Origin: JASBRS01 sp964496495
Lineage (GTDB): Bacteria > Deinococcota > Deinococci > Deinococcales > Trueperaceae
DNA: 64,000 nucleotides
Direction of reading: 5' to 3'
Assembly: GCA_964496495.1 (NCBI GenBank)
Contig: CAZBZU010000012.1
Location: forward strand, 1 to 64,000
The position numbers were made by a program, and so were the translations under genes. The notes beneath the pieces are model-generated. The model made no database searches, was not told where the DNA came from, and was given only the letters and a program-made list of their open reading frames with translations. This document shows, piece by piece, positions 47,051-55,542 of the stretch. The number at the start of each line of letters is the position of its first letter. The stretch's first letter is position 1.

Positions 47051-48067
47051 ATGGTTGTCGTGATGCAGAAGGACGCCTCACCCGAGGCTGTGGATCGCGT
47101 GCTAGACGAGATCCGCTCGTTGGGCTTCACGCCGCACGTCAGCGAGGGCGAGGAGCGCACCCTCATCGGCGCGATCGGCCCGTCCCCCACCGAGGAGGTC
47201 CGCGAGCACCTTCGGGCGCTCCACTACGTCGACACGGTGGTGCGGATCACCAAGCCCTACAAGCTGGCGTCGCGCGAGTTCCGCCACGACGACTCGACCG
47301 TGGCGGTGGGCAACGTCGTGGTCGGCGACGGGGCCTTCGTGGTGGCGGCCGGTCCCTGCGGCGTGGAGAGCCGCGAGCAGCTCACGGCCGCGGCCGAGAT
47401 CGCCCGGCGGCACGGTGCGCGCATCCTGCGTGGCGGCGCCTTCAAGCCCCGCACCAGCCCCTACGCCTTCCAGGGCCTGGGCGAGGAAGGGCTGGCCCTG
47501 CTGGCCGAGGCGCGAGAGGCCACCGGCATGCCGATCGTCACCGAGGTCACCTCGCCGGAGCTGGTGGAGACCGTCGCCAGGACGGCCGACATGCTGCAGA
47601 TCGGTGCCCGCAACACGCAGAACTTCGCGTTGCTGGCGGAGGCGGGCCGCAGCGCCAGGCCGGTGCTGTTCAAGCGCGGCATGTCCACCTCGGTCGGCGA
47701 GTACCTGCAGGCGGCCGAGTACATCCTCAGCCAGGGGAACCCCAACGTGGTGCTGTGCGAGCGCGGCATCCGCACCTTCGAGACCGCCACCCGTTTCACC
47801 CTCGACGTCAGCGCGGTGCCGGTGCTCAAGGAGGAGACGCACCTGCCGGTCTGGGTCGATCCCAGCCACGCGGCCGGGCGCCGCAGCCTGGTGCCGTCGC
47901 TGGCGCTCGCCGCCGCGGCCGCAGGCGCGGACGGGCTCATCGTGGAGGTCCACGCCCACCCCGAGGAGGCGCGATCGGACGCCGCGCAGCAGCTCGACGA
48001 GGCCGACTTCGGGGCGCTCATGGATCGGCTGCGCGGCGTCGTCGCCGCGCTCGGGAAGGCCCTCTGA
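47051..48067 (+). CDS. aroF: 3-deoxy-7-phosphoheptulonate (DAHP) synthase, type I beta
   Basis: The 338-residue enzyme condenses PEP and erythrose 4-phosphate, the first step of the shikimate pathway. It has the N-terminal ferredoxin-like domain of the type I beta class (MVVVMQKDASPEAVDRVLDEIRSLGF) and a catalytic barrel: VVAAGPCGVES, RGGAFKPRTSPYAFQGLG, IGARNTQNFALL, LFKRGMSTSVGEYLQAAEYI, VWVDPSHAAGRR. SD GAGGAG lies five bases before this ATG. It is followed directly by tyrA. Confidence 0.95.
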   Translation: MVVVMQKDASPEAVDRVLDEIRSLGFTPHVSEGEERTLIGAIGPSPTEEVREHLRALHYVDTVVRITKPYKLASREFRHDDSTVAVGNVVVGDGAFVVAAGPCGVESREQLTAAAEIARRHGARILRGGAFKPRTSPYAFQGLGEEGLALLAEAREATGMPIVTEVTSPELVETVARTADMLQIGARNTQNFALLAEAGRSARPVLFKRGMSTSVGEYLQAAEYILSQGNPNVVLCERGIRTFETATRFTLDVSAVPVLKEETHLPVWVDPSHAAGRRSLVPSLALAAAAAGADGLIVEVHAHPEEARSDAAQQLDEADFGALMDRLRGVVAALGKAL

Positions 48068-48068
48068 G

Positions 48069-49163
48069 GTGCGGCCGGCACCGCTCTTCGACACCGTCGT
48101 CATCGCCGGCGTCGGCCTGGTGGGCGGTTCGGTGGGCCTGGGGATGCGCCAGCGTTTCCTCACGCGCCGCACCATCGGCCTCGATCACGACCCCGCCGCG
48201 CTCGACGCCGCCCGAGGCCTGGGCGTGATCGACGAGTCGCGACTGCAGGTGGGTCCCTGGCTCGGAGAGGCCGATCTGGTGATCCTCGCCATCCCCGCCA
48301 GCGGGATCGCGCCGCTGGCCCTCGAGATGGCGCCGCACCTCGACCCCGCGGCCATCGTCACCGACGTGGGCAGCGTCAAGGCAGCGATCGTCGCGGAGCT
48401 GCGAGGGCTGCGCTTCGTCGGCGGTCACCCGATGGCCGGCAGCGACCGGGCCGGCGTCCTCAACGCCGACGCGGCGCTGCTGGAGAACGCCGTGTGGGTG
48501 CTCACCCCCGACGACCGCACCGACCCTGCGGCGCTGGCGAGCGTGGAGGGCTTCGTGACGGCGCTGGGTGCCAGGCCGCTCCAGGTCGCTCCCGAGCGCC
48601 ACGACCGGCTGGTGGCCACCGTTAGCCACCTGCCCTACCTGGTGGCGGTCGCCCTCACCGCGCTGGTGGACCGCGGCGACGAGCGCGAGCTGACCATGTT
48701 GCTGGCGGCAGGCGGCTTCCGCGACCTCACCCGCGTCGCTTCCGGCAGCCCGCTGATGAGCCGCGACATGGTGAGCGGCAACCGCAGCGCGGTCGCGGTG
48801 GCGCTGCGCGCCTTCCGAAACGAGCTGGAGGCGCTGGAGGGGATGCTCGACGACGAGGAGGCGCTGCTCGCCCTGGCGCAAGCGGCCAAGCGCGTGCGCG
48901 ACGGCATCCCTATCGTCCGGCGCAGCCTGCTTCCGGCGCGGCACGAGCTGGTGATCGCCGTGCCCGACCGCCCCGGCGAGCTGGCGCGCATCACCCGGGC
49001 GTTGGGCGACGCCGAGGTCAACATCAAGGACCTCGAGGTCCTGGGCATCCGCGAGGCCGGGGGCGCGGTGCGCATCGCGGTGGAGTCGGACGCCGCCCTC
49101 GGCCGCGCCCGCGAGGTCCTGCAACGGGCGGGCTACGAGGCCCGCAGCCGCAACGGAGCCTGA
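48069..49163 (+). CDS. tyrA: Prephenate dehydrogenase with ACT domain
   Basis: The 364-residue enzyme oxidises prephenate to 4-hydroxyphenylpyruvate. It has an NAD fold (VVIAGVGLVGGSVGLGM), the VTDVGSVKAAIV and FVGGHPMAGSDRAGV motifs, catalytic-region ATVSHLPYLVAVAL and GGFRDLTRVASGSPLM, and a C-terminal ACT domain (HELVIAVPDRPGELARITRALGDAEVNIKDLEVL) that usually binds tyrosine as feedback inhibitor. The GTG at 48069 begins one base after the aroF stop, so the genes form an operon. Arogenate may be an alternative substrate. Confidence 0.94.
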   Translation: MRPAPLFDTVVIAGVGLVGGSVGLGMRQRFLTRRTIGLDHDPAALDAARGLGVIDESRLQVGPWLGEADLVILAIPASGIAPLALEMAPHLDPAAIVTDVGSVKAAIVAELRGLRFVGGHPMAGSDRAGVLNADAALLENAVWVLTPDDRTDPAALASVEGFVTALGARPLQVAPERHDRLVATVSHLPYLVAVALTALVDRGDERELTMLLAAGGFRDLTRVASGSPLMSRDMVSGNRSAVAVALRAFRNELEALEGMLDDEEALLALAQAAKRVRDGIPIVRRSLLPARHELVIAVPDRPGELARITRALGDAEVNIKDLEVLGIREAGGAVRIAVESDAALGRAREVLQRAGYEARSRNGA

Positions 49164-49182
49164 GGGCTCCCGGGACCACGCC

Positions 49183-49437
49183 ATGGCAGAGGGTCGCGAC
49201 GAGCTGTTCGAGCTGGCCGTCAACCGTGCCGTGTCGGTGACCGACCGCCTGGCCACCGGCGCCGACCCTGCGGCGCGGCGGCGCGCCCTCGAGGTCTGGT
49301 ACCTGAAGACGCGCTTCGCCCAGCGCTTGCGCTTCGACGCGCTGCTCGCGGCGCTGGCGCGCCGCCCCGAAGGCGCCTGCCACTGGCAGGGCGGCGAGGG
49401 CGGCCGCTGGCTGCCGGGACCGCCTCCCAGGCCGTGA
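49183..49437 (+). CDS. Small hypothetical protein
   Basis: This 84-residue, mostly helical protein contains ELFELAVNRAVSVTDRLATG and ALEVWYLKTRFAQRLRFDALLAAL and ends in a Pro/Gly tail. I do not recognise it. It lies 19 bases after tyrA on the same strand and is probably co-transcribed. No SD is convincing. The regular helical pattern and codon use support coding. Confidence 0.5.
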   Translation: MAEGRDELFELAVNRAVSVTDRLATGADPAARRRALEVWYLKTRFAQRLRFDALLAALARRPEGACHWQGGEGGRWLPGPPPRP

Positions 49438-49477
49438 GCCCTGCCGCCCGGCGCGGATCGGGCGGGCACCGCAAGGG

Positions 49478-49903
49478 TCAGTCGTCGATCGTCATGCGGT
49501 AGCGGCCGCTGCGGCCTTCCTGCACGATCACGACGTGGGCTTGCTGGCCCTCTCGCTCGTACACCACGATGATCCGGTCGGCTCGCCGCTGGTAGCTCCA
49601 GCGGTGCCAGCCGCGATCGCGCATGCGCCGGTCCACGTCGCCGTAGACGCCGTAGAGCGAGGCATCGGAGCGAAAGGTGCTGTCGAAGTGGTGCGGGCCC
49701 GCGCTGCGCGAGATGACCACCACGCCGGGGAAGTCGAAGCGCAGGTTCAGGCGCGCCCAGAAGACGACATTTCCCTGGCCGTGGACCGTGGTCGACGATC
49801 CGGGCCGCACCGCGACGGTGCAGCCGCCGAGCAGGAGTGCCAGCGCCAGCGGCGCCAGCCACGCCAACCACGCACGGATGCCACGTCGGCGCGATGTTCG
49901 CAT
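49478..49903 (-). CDS. Putative lipoprotein of unknown function
   Basis: The 141-residue protein has an Arg-rich start, a hydrophobic stretch and a lipobox LLGGC (Cys near 28), so it should be lipid-anchored. The mature part contains NLRFDFPGVVVISRSAG, GVYGDVDRRMRDRGWHRWSYQRR and ADRIIVVYEREGQQAHVVIVQEGRSGRYRMTI, a small beta-rich domain. The family is not recognised. It is convergent with the tyrA unit. The 308-base gap beyond its start holds only a direct repeat. Confidence 0.7.
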   Translation of the reverse strand: MRTSRRRGIRAWLAWLAPLALALLLGGCTVAVRPGSSTTVHGQGNVVFWARLNLRFDFPGVVVISRSAGPHHFDSTFRSDASLYGVYGDVDRRMRDRGWHRWSYQRRADRIIVVYEREGQQAHVVIVQEGRSGRYRMTIDD

Positions 49904-50098
49904 GTCGATCCTCCCATCCGCGCGAGCGCCGGAAGCGGGCGCGCCGGGCGAGCTGGCCCGCCTGGCGAGGGCGCCCGGCGGGCGCTCCGGTCGCCGTCAT
50001 GGTAGGCACGCCGGCTCCCCCGGCCGTGAGTCTGCCTTCAGCGCTCCTTCACGGGCGCAGCGCCGTGGACGCCTCCGGGGGCAGGTCATCACTGGCGT

Positions 50099-50139
50099 CG
50101 GCGGCCACGCGGCGGCCGGCGGACGGCGGCCACGCGGCG
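50099..50139. repeat. Two 16-bp perfect direct repeats
   Basis: CGGCGGCCACGCGGCG occurs at 50099-50114 and 50124-50139, a period of 25 bases, in the gap upstream of moaA. It could be a regulator site or GC-rich slippage. Nothing else was seen in 49904-50199. Confidence 0.5.
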
Positions 50140-50211
50140 CCGGCCCGGTAGGCCCGCGGCCGTGACGGCAGCGGGACATGTCGCTGGTGCGCGGTGCGCT
50201 ATCCTTGCCGC

Positions 50212-51201
50212 ATGTCGGGCGAGCGGGTGCGGCTGATGGACCGCTATGGCCGGGTGGTGCGCGACCTGCGGGTGAGCGTCACTCCCCGCTGCAACTTCCG
50301 TTGCCACTACTGCGATCCCTTGGGCGCGGGCGCGCACGAGCCGCCCGGCACCCTCGGCGTGGCGCAGGTCGGCACCGTGTTACGGGCAGCCACCGCCCTG
50401 GGAATGACGTCGGTGCGCTTCACCGGCGGCGAGCCGCTGCTGCGCAAGGAGCTCCCGGCGATGATCCGCATCGCCAAGGGGCTGGGCCTGCCGGACGTGG
50501 CGGCCACCACCAACGCCAGCGCCCTCGAGCGGCGGCTGCCCGAGCTGCGCGAGGCGGGCCTCGACCGCCTCAACATCTCGCTCGACGCTCTCGACCCCGG
50601 GGTCTTCCGCGAGATCACCCAGGGGGGCGACGTCGCACGCGTCTGGCGCGGCATCGAGGCGGCGGTGGACGCCGGCATGACGCCGGTGAAGATCAACACC
50701 GTGGTGATGCGCGGCCTCAATGACGGCGAGATCGAAGGGCTGGCTCGGCTCACCGAAGCACGCCCCTTCCACGTCCGCTTCATCGAGTACATGCACCTGA
50801 ACAACGCCCGGGCCTCGGACTACCGCCAGTCCTTCCTCGCCGGCAAGGACATCCGTGCGCGCGTCGAGGCCGCCTACGGGCCGCTCGAGCCGGTCGATAC
50901 CGACCCCTCGGCGCCCGCGCGGCTGTTCCGGGTGCCCGGGTGGGCGGGCGCGATAGGCTTCATCAACCCCGTCAGCGAGCCGTTCTGCGGAGCTTGCAGC
51001 CGCATGCGTGTTACCTCCGACGGCATGCTTCGGCCGTGCCTGCTCACCGATCGCGAGCTCGAGCTGCACTGCGCCCTCGCCGCCGACGACCCCGTCGAGG
51101 CGGTGATCGAGCGCTTCCTGGTAGCCGCCCATCGCAAGGTTGCCTCGGGCGTCACCTCGCCCACCGAACGTCCCCGCACCATGGTCGCCATCGGCGGCTG
51201 A
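50212..51201 (+). CDS. moaA: GTP 3',8-cyclase (molybdenum cofactor synthesis)
   Basis: The 329-residue radical-SAM enzyme starts molybdopterin synthesis from GTP. The SAM-cluster motif CNFRCHYC (Cys 27, 31, 34), FTGGEPLLRKEL, SLDALDP, RFIEYM and the second-cluster motif CGACSRMRVTSDGMLRPCL are present, and the protein ends in the essential Gly-Gly. The ATG at 50212 has TATCCT at 50200-50205, six bases upstream (leaderless). No other moa genes are in the window. Confidence 0.96.
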   Translation: MSGERVRLMDRYGRVVRDLRVSVTPRCNFRCHYCDPLGAGAHEPPGTLGVAQVGTVLRAATALGMTSVRFTGGEPLLRKELPAMIRIAKGLGLPDVAATTNASALERRLPELREAGLDRLNISLDALDPGVFREITQGGDVARVWRGIEAAVDAGMTPVKINTVVMRGLNDGEIEGLARLTEARPFHVRFIEYMHLNNARASDYRQSFLAGKDIRARVEAAYGPLEPVDTDPSAPARLFRVPGWAGAIGFINPVSEPFCGACSRMRVTSDGMLRPCLLTDRELELHCALAADDPVEAVIERFLVAAHRKVASGVTSPTERPRTMVAIGG

Positions 51202-51282
51202 GGCGACGACGCCGCGGCTCGCCGGCACCCGAGCGCGCCTCGTTGCGCGACGACGCGCGACCCGCCGGGCCGCGCCCACGGC

Positions 51283-52458
51283 TCACCCCGGCAGCCGGAA
51301 CAGCGCCGCCATCCCCTGACCGCCCCCCACGCACATGGAGATGACGCCGTGCTCCCTGCCGCTACGCCGCATCTCGGCGAAGAGATCCGCGGCGATCCGC
51401 GAGCCGGTGGCGCCGAGCGGGTGACCGATGGCGATCGCGCCACCGTTGACGTTCAGCTTGTCGTCGGGGATGCCCAGCTGCACCTGGCTGTAGCGGCACT
51501 GGCTGGCGAAGGCCTCGTTGATCTCGAAGAGGTCGATGTCGTCGACGGTCATCCCGGTCTTGGCCAGCAGCTTGCCGATGGCCGGGACCGGGCCGATGCC
51601 CATGATCTCGGGCGGCACCCCGCACACCGCCGCCTGCACGAACACGGCCAGCGGCTCCAGGCCCAACGCCTCGGCCTTGTCGCGCGGCATGGCGACGGTC
51701 ATGGCGGCGCCGTCGTTGAGCGGGCTGGAGTTGCCCGCCGTCACGGTGGCCGCCTCGTCGTCGGCGAAGACGGTCCTCAACCCGGCGAGCGCCTCCATGC
51801 TGGTGCTCTCGCGGGGTCCCTCGTCCTGGTCCAGCACCACCTCGTGCCAGACGTCATCCTCGTCTCTCACCCGCGTGGCGACCGGGACCAGGTGCCCCGC
51901 GAGCTTCCCTGCCTTGTGGGCGGCGATGGCCTTGCGGTGGCTGGCCAGTGCGAAGGCGTCCTGCTCCTGGCGGCCGATGCCGAAGCGGCGGGCCACCTCC
52001 TCTGCCGTCTGCCCCATGCTGTGATACGCGCCCGGCTTGCGCCGGGCCAGCGCCCGGTTGAAGGCGGGGTCGCGCCCGCCGATGGGCACGCGGCTGGTGC
52101 AGTCGCTGCCGCCCGCGAACACGACGTCGTTCATGCCGGCGGCGACCGAGTGCACGCCCTGAACGATGACCTGCAGGCCGCTGGCGCAGAAGCGGTTGAT
52201 GGTGGCGCCCGCCACGCTGTCCGGCAGCTCGGCGATCTGGGCCGCGATGCGGGCGAGGTTGTACCCCGCCTCCCCCTCCGGATGCGCGTTCCCGACGAGC
52301 ACGTCGTCGATCTCGCTGGGGTCCAGCCCGGGGGTGCGTGCCAGCGCCTCGCGGATCACCAGGCCGGCGAGGTCGTCCGGGCGGGTGTCCTTGAGCCGTC
52401 CCTTGTGCGACCGCCCCACGGGCGTCCGGATGGCGGTGGTGATCACGACCTCGCGCAC
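51283..52458 (-). CDS. Acetyl-CoA C-acyltransferase (thiolase)
   Basis: The 391-residue thiolase has the acyl-enzyme Cys in INRFCASGLQVI (near 93), NEAFASQ, the His in GGAIAIGHPLGATGSRI and the second active-site Cys in ISMCVGGGQGMAALF. The REVVITTAIRTPVGRSHKG start and substrate-loop sequences resemble degradative FadA-type thiolases more than PhaA-type. No other beta-oxidation gene is adjacent, so the pathway (fatty acid or branched-chain breakdown) is inferred. Confidence 0.93.
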   Translation of the reverse strand: MREVVITTAIRTPVGRSHKGRLKDTRPDDLAGLVIREALARTPGLDPSEIDDVLVGNAHPEGEAGYNLARIAAQIAELPDSVAGATINRFCASGLQVIVQGVHSVAAGMNDVVFAGGSDCTSRVPIGGRDPAFNRALARRKPGAYHSMGQTAEEVARRFGIGRQEQDAFALASHRKAIAAHKAGKLAGHLVPVATRVRDEDDVWHEVVLDQDEGPRESTSMEALAGLRTVFADDEAATVTAGNSSPLNDGAAMTVAMPRDKAEALGLEPLAVFVQAAVCGVPPEIMGIGPVPAIGKLLAKTGMTVDDIDLFEINEAFASQCRYSQVQLGIPDDKLNVNGGAIAIGHPLGATGSRIAADLFAEMRRSGREHGVISMCVGGGQGMAALFRLPG

Positions 52459-52507
52459 GCTGTCTCCTCCCTCGTCTCGCGTCGGGCTCCGGGCCCGGCG
52501 CCCGGTG

Positions 52508-53068
52508 TCAGCTGTTCCAGGGCCGGAGCAGGATGGCGCCGTCCTTGAGGTGCGCGACCTCCGGGCCGTTGGCGGACTTGCCGCCCTCGCCGGCCTGCGC
52601 CACCGCGCTGCCGATGCGCAGCTGCGGGCTGAGGATGCGCTCGGCCCACACCACCGCCTTCTCGTTGCCGCCGGCCCCCGCGTGCGCCAGGCCGCGCAAC
52701 GTTCCCACCACGATGATGTCGTCGTTGGCGATGATCTCCGCGCCGGCGTTGACGTCCCCCAGCACCACCACGGAGCCGGTGGACTCGATGCGGCCGCCGC
52801 TCCTGACGGTGCGCGCCACGATCACGGTCTCGCCCCGCGCCTGCGGCATCACCGCCGGCGGCCGCAGCTCCGTGAGCGTGCCGCCGGCCGCGGTCACCGC
52901 CTGCACCACGTGCTCGAGCACGGAGTAGGCGACCTTCCCCGCCACCTCGATGACCACCTTGTCGGCAAGCAGCTCGGCGTGGGTCTGGAGGTTGGCGTCG
53001 ACCGCCTCGAGCGTGTCGCTCTCCTCCAGACTGAGCAGGATGCCGCCCCGCGTTCCTCGCGCCTTCAT
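52508..53068 (-). CDS. minC: Septum site-determining protein MinC
   Basis: The 186-residue protein has a short N-terminal domain and the MinC C-terminal beta-helix: VRSGGRIESTGSVVVLGDVNAGAEIIANDDIIVVGTLRGLAHAGAGGN. MinC blocks FtsZ polymerisation away from mid-cell and normally needs MinD. Its ATG overlaps the PBP2 stop (TGATG), so it is translationally coupled to mrdA. It is shorter than E. coli MinC (231) because of the reduced N-terminal domain. minD and minE are not in the window. Confidence 0.9.
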   Translation of the reverse strand: MKARGTRGGILLSLEESDTLEAVDANLQTHAELLADKVVIEVAGKVAYSVLEHVVQAVTAAGGTLTELRPPAVMPQARGETVIVARTVRSGGRIESTGSVVVLGDVNAGAEIIANDDIIVVGTLRGLAHAGAGGNEKAVVWAERILSPQLRIGSAVAQAGEGGKSANGPEVAHLKDGAILLRPWNS

Positions 53069-54873
53069 CAGGGAATGTGCACCTCCACGCCGTGCAGCTT
53101 CCAGTACCCGGCCAGGAAGTCCCGGGCGACCGGGACCGACACGTAGGAGCTGGCGCCGCCGTACTCGAGGAATACCACGATGGCGATCTTCGGGTTCTTG
53201 ACGGGACTGAACCCCATGAACCAGGCATGGGTCCAGTTGTCGCCGCGGCTGGTCTGGGCGGTGCCGGTCTTGCCCGCCACGCTGACGTTGTCGGGGAACA
53301 CCGACGGCCCCAGGAACCACTTCTCCGGAAAGTCGGTGAACGCCAGCCGCATGCCGTGGATGAGCGTGTCCCACGACGAGCCCTCGAGGTGACGGATCTG
53401 CGGCTTGACGGGGACGCCGCCCACCTTCGCCACCAGGTGCGGCTTGGCCTCGACCCCGTGCTCCGCCACCGTGCTGACGAGCTGGGCCAGCTGGACCGGC
53501 GTGGCCAACGTGTCCCCCTGCCCGATGATGGTGTTGAGCGTGTACCCGGGAAGCCAGCCGTGCCGGTACTGCGGTTGCGAATGCACCCATTGCAGGTCCG
53601 GCACGCGGCCGCTCTCCTCGCCGGGCAACCCCACCCCCACCGGCTCGCCGTAGCCCAGCTTGTGCGCGTTGTCGACCTCGTCCTGCATGAAGCCGTTCCA
53701 GCCGCTGGAGAAGTTCGGGGTGGTGAGCGCGGCATTCCAGAAGAAGGTGTTGCAGCTGTCGGCGATGCCCTGGGCGACGTCGTACGGGCCTTTGTCGAAG
53801 GTGGCCCAGTTGTGGAAGGTCACGCCGCCGTAGCGCACCGCGGCGCTGCAGTCGAACTTGGTCCGGGGCGTGATGAAGCCGTCCTCCAGGAGGGTGTAGG
53901 AGGTGATGATCTTGAAGGTCGACGCGGGCGGATAGGCCTGGATGGCGCGGTTCTCCAGCGGGCGGTTCTTGCTGTCCTGCAGGATGGCGTTCACCGCCTT
54001 GGCGTCGACCGGCAGGTGGGTGAAGAGGTTCTCGTCGAAGGTGGGCGCGCTCGCCATGGCAAGGATGTCCCCGGTCTTCGGGTCGACGGCCAGGATCGCG
54101 CCGTGGACCTCCTTGGCGAGCGGCAGGTGGACGCGCTTGCGGTCCTGGTTGACGTACTTGATGGCGGCCTTGAGCGTGTCCTCGGCGAGCCGCTGCACCT
54201 GCGGGTCGATGGTGAGGGTGACGTCCTGCCCCGGCTGAGCGGGCCACAGCAGCGTCGAGCGCACCACGTTGCCGAGGTTGTCCACCTCCACCAGGCGCGC
54301 TCCGGCCTTGCCGTGCAGCGCCGTCTCGTAGCTCTTCTCGATGCCCATGACGCCCACCAGGTCGTTCACGGTGTAGCCCGGGTAGCGTTCCGGGTCGGCC
54401 TGCGTGGTGTAGCCGACCGTCTGGGCCGCGAGGTTGGTGGGATAGGTGCGCTCGATGCGCTGCCGAAGGTACAGGTTGGGGTGCCCGGCGACGCGCTCCT
54501 CGATGGCGGGGACCAGCTTGTCGGGGATGTTCCACGCCAGCACCGCGCCGTTGCGCACCTCCTCGGGGTTCTTGGGGTCGGGTGGCGTCGGCTCGCCGCT
54601 GACGCCCACCAGGCGCTTCAGCCTGGGCCAGTCGGGGATGGGGCCGCCACGGTACATCAGGTCGTAGGCGATGCGGTCGTCGGCCAGCACGGTGCCGTCG
54701 CTCGCCAGGATGCGCCCCCGGAGCGGCGTGATGGCCGTCTGTTGCGTGGCGTTCTGCTCGCTCCTGGCGGTGAACTCCTCGGCCATGGCCAGCTGCAGGT
54801 ACATCAGGCGAGCGGTGTATGCCACCAGGACCGTCAGCACCAGCGCCAGCACCAGCCTGGCACGTCCGTTCAC
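53068..54873 (-). CDS. mrdA: Penicillin-binding protein 2 (elongation transpeptidase)
   Basis: The 601-residue protein has one N-terminal helix (RLVLALVLTVLVAYTARLMYLQLAM), a PBP dimerisation domain (TPLRGRILASDGTVLADDR) and a transpeptidase domain with SxxK in PPASTFKII (Ser near 318), SCN in ADSCNTFFWN and KTG in VAGKTGTAQT. It cross-links lateral-wall peptidoglycan within the rod complex. It begins with GTG 31 bases after mreD. GTG 54873 is preferred because upstream sequence looks non-coding. Confidence 0.93.
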   Translation of the reverse strand: MNGRARLVLALVLTVLVAYTARLMYLQLAMAEEFTARSEQNATQQTAITPLRGRILASDGTVLADDRIAYDLMYRGGPIPDWPRLKRLVGVSGEPTPPDPKNPEEVRNGAVLAWNIPDKLVPAIEERVAGHPNLYLRQRIERTYPTNLAAQTVGYTTQADPERYPGYTVNDLVGVMGIEKSYETALHGKAGARLVEVDNLGNVVRSTLLWPAQPGQDVTLTIDPQVQRLAEDTLKAAIKYVNQDRKRVHLPLAKEVHGAILAVDPKTGDILAMASAPTFDENLFTHLPVDAKAVNAILQDSKNRPLENRAIQAYPPASTFKIITSYTLLEDGFITPRTKFDCSAAVRYGGVTFHNWATFDKGPYDVAQGIADSCNTFFWNAALTTPNFSSGWNGFMQDEVDNAHKLGYGEPVGVGLPGEESGRVPDLQWVHSQPQYRHGWLPGYTLNTIIGQGDTLATPVQLAQLVSTVAEHGVEAKPHLVAKVGGVPVKPQIRHLEGSSWDTLIHGMRLAFTDFPEKWFLGPSVFPDNVSVAGKTGTAQTSRGDNWTHAWFMGFSPVKNPKIAIVVFLEYGGASSYVSVPVARDFLAGYWKLHGVEVHIP

Positions 54874-54904
54874 GAAGGCACCCGCGCCGCCCCGCCGGCC
54901 GCGA

Positions 54905-55396
54905 TCACAGCAGCTCCTTGCGGAGCAGCCGGCTGCGCTGCAACAGGGCGGCACCCCACGGCAGCAGCAGCAAGCCGGCGGCGACCGTCAGCACGCTCTC
55001 CACCGCGGCGACGGCACCCATGCGCACCAGCGACTCGGCCGACCCCGTCAGCCACAGCAGTAGCGGCACCAGCACCAGCCACTTGCCGGCCTCGGCGGAG
55101 AGGATCACCAGGCCGCGCTCGAACACGCCGGACTGCGTGAGCTGGGCCCGCACCAGGCTCGCGGCCAGCGCGGCCCCCGCCAGCGCGAACGCGTGCACGC
55201 CCAGCACGCCGGCGCCCATCAGGTCCTGCAGCAGTCCCACGCCGTAGCCGACCAGCACCAGCTGCCAGGGCTGGATGCGCCACAGCAAGGTCAGCACGGC
55301 GATCATGAACAGGTCCGGGGTCGGGAACGGCGTGAGGAGGGCTGCCAGGAACCCTTGCGCGATCACCAGGACCAGGTAGAACAGCAGCAGCCGCAT
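54905..55396 (-). CDS. mreD: Rod shape-determining protein MreD
   Basis: The 163-residue inner-membrane protein has five or six helices (LLLFYLVLVIAQGFLAALL, then PDLFMIAVLTLLWRIQPWQLVLVGYGVGLLQDLM with the family GxxxDxx region). Position directly before mrdA confirms the assignment. The ATG at 55396 has TACACT (55404-55409, minus strand) exactly seven bases upstream, so the operon starts here from a leaderless promoter, without mreB or mreC in front. Confidence 0.85.
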   Translation of the reverse strand: MRLLLFYLVLVIAQGFLAALLTPFPTPDLFMIAVLTLLWRIQPWQLVLVGYGVGLLQDLMGAGVLGVHAFALAGAALAASLVRAQLTQSGVFERGLVILSAEAGKWLVLVPLLLWLTGSAESLVRMGAVAAVESVLTVAAGLLLLPWGAALLQRSRLLRKELL

Positions 55397-55542
55397 GGCT
55401 CCAAGTGTACCGTCGCACCGGAGCGCTCCGGATGGGAGGCCGGCCGCGGCTCGCCGGGCCCGCCGCACGCCGTTCCGCCGCCCCGCGGCCGCCGACACGC
55501 ACCACTGGCAGACGTGCCGCCTGCCGGGTACCATTGGTGCCC

